Below the pieces are notes generated by a model that was not told where the DNA came from, did no database searches, and was given only the letters and a program-made list of their open reading frames with translations. 64,000 nucleotides of DNA. It comes from Frigoriglobus tundricola (GTDB lineage Bacteria > Planctomycetota > Planctomycetia > Gemmatales > Gemmataceae). The position numbers and the translations under genes were made by a program. Where the stretch lies: assembly GCF_013128195.2 (NCBI RefSeq), contig NZ_CP053452.2:5208001-5272000 (forward strand), given 5' to 3'. Shown in pieces: positions 59,185 to 64,000 of the stretch. Numbering within the stretch: position 1 is the stretch's first letter; the number at the start of each line of letters is the position of its first letter.

Positions 59185-59934
59185 ATGTCGAAGAAGCTCG
59201 AAGGCAAGGTGGCCGTGGTGACGGGTGCGTCGAAGGGGATCGGGGCGGAGATCGCCCGACAACTGGCCGCCGAGGGCGCGTCGGTGGTGGTGAACTACGC
59301 CTCGAGCAAGGCGGGCGCCGAGAAGGTCGTCGCCGACATCGCTGCCAAGGGCGGGAAGGCCGTCGCGGTCGGTGGGGACGTGTCCAAGGCCGCCGAGGCG
59401 AAGGGGATCATCGACGCGGCGATCAAGAACTACGGCCGGCTGGACGTTCTCGTCAACAACTCCGGGGTGTACGAGTTCGCTCCGATCGAGGCCGTCACCG
59501 AGGAGTCGTTCCACCGGATGTTCAACATCAACGTGCTCGGCCTCCTGCTCACCACGCAGGCCGCCGTCAAGCACCTGGGCGAGGGCGCGAGCGTCATCAA
59601 TATTGGCTCCGGCGTCAGCCGCATCACGCCGCCGAACAGCGCAGTTTACACCGGCACGAAGGGCGCGGTCGATGCGATCACCGGTGTACTCGCCAGGGAA
59701 CTCGGGCCGAAGAAGATCCGAGTGAACTCCGTTAACCCCGGGCTGGTGGTAACCGAGGGGACGCACAGTCAGGGCGTCCTGGGCTCGGAACTGGAAACGG
59801 GGCTCGTCGCGCAGACCCCGCTCGGTCGTGTCGGCCAGCCCGGTGACATCGCCTCCGTCGCCGTCTTTCTGGCCTCAGACGATTCGAGATGGCTCACCGG
59901 GGAACTGCTCCTCGCCGGCGGTGGCCTGCGCTAA
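59185..59934 (+). CDS. short-chain dehydrogenase/reductase
   Basis: 249 residues. TGASKGIG cofactor motif, NNSG, catalytic Ser in NIGSGVSR, YTGTKGA with Tyr and Lys (YxxxK), and NSVNPGLVVTEG. A complete classical SDR, likely using NAD(P)(H) to reduce a carbonyl compound. First large gene of the stress cluster, 100 bases before OsmC. Confidence 0.93.
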   Translation: MSKKLEGKVAVVTGASKGIGAEIARQLAAEGASVVVNYASSKAGAEKVVADIAAKGGKAVAVGGDVSKAAEAKGIIDAAIKNYGRLDVLVNNSGVYEFAPIEAVTEESFHRMFNINVLGLLLTTQAAVKHLGEGASVINIGSGVSRITPPNSAVYTGTKGAVDAITGVLARELGPKKIRVNSVNPGLVVTEGTHSQGVLGSELETGLVAQTPLGRVGQPGDIASVAVFLASDDSRWLTGELLLAGGGLR

Positions 59935-60034
59935 TCCCGACGACCCGGTACCGTGAGTCGGCCCCTCAATCCCGACTCACAGGAGGCGTCACTCGGTTCA
60001 CCTCGTTACGATCCAACTCGAAGTGGAGCCTGTC

Positions 60035-60451
60035 ATGACCACGATCGAAAAGGTACTGTACACCGCCAAGACCCACACCACCGGCGGTCGAGACGGGGCT
60101 TCCCGCAGCTCCGACGGCCGCCTCGACGTCAAGCTCGCGTCGCCCGGTACTTCGGGCAGCGGGACCAACCCGGAGCAACTGTTCGCCGCCGGCTGGTCGG
60201 CCTGCTTCATGAGCGCGATCGGGTTGGCCGCTGTCCAGAGAACGGTCTCCCTCCCGGCCGACCGGGCCATCGACGCCGAGGTGGATCTGGGCACGAACGA
60301 CGGCGGCTACCTCCTCCGGGCGCGGCTCAACGTCAGCCTACCGGGCCTGGACCGCGAGGTCGCTCAGGCGCTCTTGGACGCCGCGCACCAGTTGTGCCCG
60401 TACTCCAAGGCCACCCGCGGTAACATCGACGTGTCGATCAACCTCGTCTAA
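60035..60451 (+). CDS. ohr: OsmC/Ohr-family organic hydroperoxide resistance protein
   Basis: 138 residues from ATG 60035. Peroxidatic Cys in AAGWSACFMSAI and resolving Cys in HQLCPYSKATRGNIDV. Motif order and length are those of Ohr, which reduces organic peroxides with a dithiol. Lies between two SDR genes and fits a role in oxidative stress under ArsR or another regulator. Confidence 0.92.
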   Translation: MTTIEKVLYTAKTHTTGGRDGASRSSDGRLDVKLASPGTSGSGTNPEQLFAAGWSACFMSAIGLAAVQRTVSLPADRAIDAEVDLGTNDGGYLLRARLNVSLPGLDREVAQALLDAAHQLCPYSKATRGNIDVSINLV

Positions 60452-60534
60452 ACTGCACCGGCCGTAGCTGCCCGCCCGCGTTGACGGGCGGGTCTTGTCT
60501 GCCCACACGTCCACCCGTCACCAGGAGTGCCGTC

Positions 60535-61248
60535 ATGACTACCGAACGAAAGGTCGCCGTCATCACCGGGGCGTCGCAGGGGATCGGCGCGGGCCTGGTC
60601 CGGGGGTTCCTCGACCGCGGCTTCCGGGTCGTGGCCAACTCTCGCTCGATCCAGCCGGATCGCTCACCGGACGTACTCGCCGTCGCCGGCGACATCGCCG
60701 ACCCGGCGGTCGCCGAGCGGGTGATTCGGGAAGCCGTCACGCGGTTCGGCCGGGTGGACACGCTCGTCAACAACGCCGGGGCGTTCCTCGCCAAGCCGTT
60801 CACCGAATACACGGTGGAGGACTACACCCGGATCGTGACCCTGAACCTGGCCGGGTTCTTTTACGTCTCCCAGCACGCCGTTCGCCAGATGCTCGGGCAG
60901 GGCGGGGGGCACATCGTGAACGTGACCACGACCCTAGTCGGCCAACCGGTGAAGGGCGTGCCCTCGATCCTGGCGTCCCTCACCAAGGGCGGGTTGGACG
61001 CCGCCACGCGGTCGCTGGCGATCGAATACGCCGACAAGGGCATCCGTGTCAACGCGGTCGCCCCCGGAGTCATCAGGACGCCGATGCACGCGCCCGAGAC
61101 GCACGCCGCCCTGTCCCGGTTGCACCCGGTGGGGCGCCTGGGCGAGGTCTCGGAAGTGGTCGAGGCGGTTCTCTACCTGGAGTCGGCCGCGTTCGTGACC
61201 GGCGAGACCCTGCACGTCGATGGCGGCGCGCACGCCGGGCACTGGTAG
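60535..61248 (+). CDS. SDR-fold protein lacking the catalytic tyrosine
   Basis: 237 residues from ATG 60535. TGASQGIG, NNAG, NVTTTLVG in place of the usual catalytic Ser, and SILASLTKGG where YxxxK should be: the Lys is kept but the Tyr position is Ala. NAVAPGVIRTPM and the C-terminal DGGAHAGHW are normal. It may bind cofactor without typical reduction. Downstream of ohr by 83 bases. Confidence 0.88.
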   Translation: MTTERKVAVITGASQGIGAGLVRGFLDRGFRVVANSRSIQPDRSPDVLAVAGDIADPAVAERVIREAVTRFGRVDTLVNNAGAFLAKPFTEYTVEDYTRIVTLNLAGFFYVSQHAVRQMLGQGGGHIVNVTTTLVGQPVKGVPSILASLTKGGLDAATRSLAIEYADKGIRVNAVAPGVIRTPMHAPETHAALSRLHPVGRLGEVSEVVEAVLYLESAAFVTGETLHVDGGAHAGHW

Positions 61249-61266
61249 TCAAGCGAGGAGACAACG

Positions 61267-61593
61267 ATGCCGCTCGTGACGATCCCGATGACCCGCGAGG
61301 GCACGACGCCCGAGCAGAAAGCGGCGCTTGTCAAAGGAGCGACGGAATTGCTTGCCCACATGCTGAACAAGCCGCCGAGTGTGACCTTCGTGGTTATCGA
61401 AGAGGTGGAGCCGGAGAACTGGGGCGTGAACGGCCTACCCGCGGCCGAGCACCGGAAGCGGTCCGCGGCTCATCATCGGGGTGATCGATCGGCCCGCGCC
61501 AGTTCCATCTCCGCACGAAGTCGGGCGACCAGTTCGGCGGCGGGCAGTGCGCGGGTGAGCGGAGCGCCTTGCCCGGCCCACTGCGCCCCGTAG
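61267..61593 (+). CDS. 4-oxalocrotonate tautomerase-like protein
   Basis: 108 residues starting [57 protein letters not shown]. Pro1 (after Met removal) is the catalytic base. Normal members are about 65 residues; the Ser/Arg-rich tail after AEHRKR overlaps the 3' end of the nitronate monooxygenase gene by 121 bases and is probably not part of the ancestral protein. The stop may have been lost by a frame change. Confidence 0.72.
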   Translation: MPLVTIPMTREGTTPEQKAALVKGATELLAHMLNKPPSVTFVVIEEVEPENWGVNGLPAAEHRKRSAAHHRGDRSARASSISARSRATSSAAGSARVSGAPCPAHCAP

Positions 61594-62549
61594 CCGAACT
61601 CGCCCTTCGCCTTTGCTGCGGCGTGCAGCGCCTTCCCGGCATCGTAAGCGATCGGGTAGTCCGGGACCGCGGCCCGATCGGCATCCGCACCGATCGCCGT
61701 GAAGCGGTTGGCGAGACCGCGGGCGGGGCGGCCGGAGATCGCGGTGGTCATGACGGTGTGAGCCGCGGCCGGGCCGAGGAGCGCGGCCCGGAAACCCGCA
61801 TCGGCCGCCGATTCCGGACAGGCCACGAACGCGGTGCCGAGCTGTGCCGCCTCCGCGCCGAGGGTCAGAGCGGCGGCAACGCCGGCCCCGTCCATGATGC
61901 CGCCGGCCGCGATCACCGGAACGTTGAGGTGACGCACCAGGAGCCGGACCAGGGTCATCGTCCCGAGTTGTTCGTCGTGCGCGGTGGGATCGAACACGCC
62001 TCGGTGGCCGCCGGCCTCATAGCCTTGCGCCACAACCGCGTCGATTCCGGCGGCGACTGCGGCCCGGCCCTCTTCGAGATTCGTGGCCGTGGCGAGCAGC
62101 ACGATCCCGGCCGCGCGGAGTGCTTCGATTCGCTCGCGCTCCGGCAGCCCGAAGTGGAAGCTAACGACCGCGGGGCGCTCGGCCAGCAGGACCGCGAGCT
62201 TGGCGTCGTCGGTCAGGAACGACGAATATATCTCGGTCAGACCGGGTGGTGGCTCAGCTCCAAAGCGGGCGAACTCAGGCGCGAGCCGGGCGAGCCATGC
62301 CGCTTCTCGACCGGCATCTGGTACAGCCGGCTGGTTGCAAAACACATTGACGTTGAACGGGCGGTCCGTCTTCGTCCGGATCGCCCGGATCATGCCGCGG
62401 GCCGTCTCGGCGTCGGCGGCCCCGATCCCGATGGACCCGAGCGCGCCGGCGTTCGATACCGCGGCGGCCATCTCCGGCGTGGACACGCCTGCCATTGGGG
62501 CCTGAACGAGAGGGAGTTCGATTCCGAGCTTCCGGAGCAATGTGTTCAC
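61473..62549 (-). CDS. nitronate monooxygenase (2-nitropropane-dioxygenase-like)
   Basis: 358 residues from GTG 62549. [28 protein letters not shown] at the N-terminus, [13 protein letters not shown] and [38 protein letters not shown] form the FMN-binding TIM barrel. Oxidises alkyl nitronates. Convergent with the tautomerase gene. Close to the stress cluster and perhaps regulated separately. Confidence 0.92.
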   Translation of the reverse strand: MNTLLRKLGIELPLVQAPMAGVSTPEMAAAVSNAGALGSIGIGAADAETARGMIRAIRTKTDRPFNVNVFCNQPAVPDAGREAAWLARLAPEFARFGAEPPPGLTEIYSSFLTDDAKLAVLLAERPAVVSFHFGLPERERIEALRAAGIVLLATATNLEEGRAAVAAGIDAVVAQGYEAGGHRGVFDPTAHDEQLGTMTLVRLLVRHLNVPVIAAGGIMDGAGVAAALTLGAEAAQLGTAFVACPESAADAGFRAALLGPAAAHTVMTTAISGRPARGLANRFTAIGADADRAAVPDYPIAYDAGKALHAAAKAKGEFGYGAQWAGQGAPLTRALPAAELVARLRAEMELARADRSPR

Positions 62550-62767
62550 AGGCCACCCCGTACCAGGGCGAAGTGCGTCAGCAGCTTGAAGTATTCGCAG
62601 TTCCGGTGCCGTCCCGGCCGCCGCGATGGTTTTATCCTATTACCGAGCCCTCTCGCGGAATCGCGCTACACACCTCCCGAACCCGGTCGCTGCGCCGCGT
62701 GGCGGATGAGTGCCAGTCGGCACCGCCGGTGGACCCACTCCGGATTCACTCGTCGTGAAAAAAAGGC

Positions 62768-63819
62768 GGCTCATGAGGCCGTCGGGGTGGAACTGGTCTT
62801 TTCCCATTCCCCGGTCGAGCGTTAGAGTACGCCGGTGTTCGGTAGCCGTGGTTTTGGAGGCCGGGAGATGGACTTCCCGATCGTGGACCTGATGGACCCA
62901 GGCGCGTGCTACCGGTATCTGGTCGATTTGCTGCACCCCGACGGTCTGTCGTGCCCGCGGTGCCACCGGTCCGATGGGATGGGGGTTCAGGCCCGGCATC
63001 GGGCACCGGTCCTGGACTACCGATGCACCCATTGCGGTCGGGTGTTCAATGCGTACACCGGAACCCCGCTCCACGGCACCCGTCGGCCCCCGGCCCCGTG
63101 GGTTCTGATCTTCCGCGGGTTCGCGCAAGGAACCCCGACCGCTCAACTGGCGCGAGAACTGGGGTGCGATCGGATGCACCTGCTGGATCTGCGGCACCGG
63201 TTCCAGGAACGCGCCGCGGAAGCCGCCACGCAGGTCGGCGCGATCCCCGGCTCGGAGACCGAAGTGGACGAGATGTTCCAGAATGCGGGGGAAAAAAGGG
63301 GTCCGGCACCCGAACCCGGACGACCCGCCCCGACGCCGGGCCAACAAGCGGCGCGGGCACGGGAACTTCGCCAACGACCGCCCGCCGGTGGTCGGGGTGG
63401 TGAGCCGGGACACCGGGGCCATCGTCCTGGAGGTCGTCGAACGAACGGACCAGGAGACCCTGATCGCGTTCGTGACCGAACATACCGATGATGGCGCGAC
63501 CGTATACACGGATGAGTGGTCGGGGTACGCGCGGCTGTCCGCGGAGGGCCGCGGGCATGCCACGGTGAACCACACCCCGGGCCAACGGGAGTGGGCTCGG
63601 GATGACGACGGGGACGGGATCCGCGAGGTCCACGATAACACGCTCGAGGGCCTGTGGGCGGCCCTCCGCACGTTCCTGCGACCGTTCCGCGGGATCAGCA
63701 AGCACTACCTCCACCAGTACGTTGCCGTCTTCCAATGGGCATACAACAAGGTCGGCGTTGCGGGCATGGTCCGCACACTACTGGGCCTGCCCCTGTCCAC
63801 CCCGACGGCCTCATGAGCC
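62768..63819 (+). mobile_element. IS1595-like insertion sequence
   Basis: Perfect 23-bp terminal inverted repeats (62768-62790 and 63797-63819, starting GGCTCATGAGGCCGTCGG) and exact 8-bp target duplications AAAAAGGC (62760-62767 and 63820-63827). Length 1052 bp. Perfect ends and duplications indicate a recent insertion. Confidence 0.93.
62868..63816 (+). CDS. IS1595-family transposase, two frames with A6 slippery site
   Basis: Frame 1 starts MDFPIVDLMDPGACYRYLVDLL; Zn ribbon CPRCH ... CTHCG; EVDEMF begins the catalytic ISXO2-like domain. At GGGGGAAAAAAGGGG (about 63288-63302) the frame must change by -1 to continue as KKGVRHPNPDDPPRRRANKR and then VVGVVSRDTGAIVLEVV, YTDEWSGYARLS, and ISKHYLHQYVAVFQWAYN. 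The N-terminal half is a HTH/zinc ribbon and the C-terminal half the DDE(D/N) domain. A AAA AAG is a classic -1 slip site, so the two frames probably make one transposase. Confidence 0.82.
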
Positions 63820-63827
63820 AAAAAGGC

Positions 63828-64000
63828 TGTACTTGCAGCCGAGCGCGGACCGCCGGTTCACCACGGCCACTCGTTGCGACCGAGGAGCGTTTGATCCCCA
63901 TGCACAAGGTTCGCATCAGGGGTCCGAGCACGGTATGGGTTGGAGGGAGATGCTGGAGTTGCGGGTTTATATGATTGTAAATTCCGAAGGCCTTCTCGAT
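63828..64000. other. right edge without recognised gene
   Basis: The 173 bases after the target duplication of the IS show no open frame with a known motif. A gene may begin beyond the window. Confidence 0.3.

Overview
The window looks like chromosome of a planctomycete of the Gemmata type. It is GC-rich, its tmRNA tag reads AEPQYSLAA (from memory, close to the Gemmata tag), and several gene families are ones I associate with Gemmataceae. All family assignments come from reading the sequence; no database was searched. LAYOUT. 1-1.75 kb holds the 3' end of an unidentified gene and a secreted alpha/beta-hydrolase esterase. 1.77-2.17 kb is ssrA (tmRNA), whose 3' end is an integration site. Its last 13-22 bases recur in direct orientation at 22.47 kb and 44.87-44.89 kb, so two integrative elements lie in tandem. 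ELEMENT A (about 2.17-22.48 kb) has a tyrosine integrase, an AEP-like primase, a DUF3820 protein, a small HTH protein, an AAA+ ATPase, small hypotheticals, a ParB-like fragment and an XRE regulator. Its cargo is a putative anti-phage operon: SNF2 helicase with a DUF3883 nuclease-like end, DUF1156 adenine methylase, and DUF499 ATPase. A membrane protein/MBL-fold hydrolase pair and a broken YgjP-like peptidase follow. ELEMENT B (about 22.48-44.89 kb) has its own integrase, a CHC2/Toprim primase, a Spo11-like Toprim protein, two HTH proteins and several unknowns, two of which share a C-terminal domain. It also holds a subtilase/GAF-protein pair, two sigma-factor-like genes, further unknowns and an HsdR lacking its nuclease domain. 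The old ssrA terminator follows the last att copy. RIGHT-HAND CHROMOSOME (44.9-64 kb). This part carries a TetR/amidase divergent pair, a gene-poor stretch with a Nudix relic and a MITE-like repeat, a SWIM protein next to a SNF2 helicase, MmgE/PrpD, an epimerase, an ISKra4-like IS with a 9-bp target duplication, and a monohaem protein. A stress cluster follows (ArsR, AHSA1/SRPBCC, two SDRs, OsmC/Ohr, tautomerase, nitronate monooxygenase). Last is an IS1595-like IS with perfect ends and an 8-bp target duplication. MOST INTERESTING. (1) The SNF2 helicase and the adjacent methylase of element A both begin with the same roughly 70-residue cold-shock-like (OB-fold) domain, a shared tag I do not know from described defence systems. 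(2) The integrase gene of element B runs in frame through its att core, and the sequence just inside the element's far end continues that frame. The proper integrase C-terminus would therefore be rebuilt only in the excised circle.
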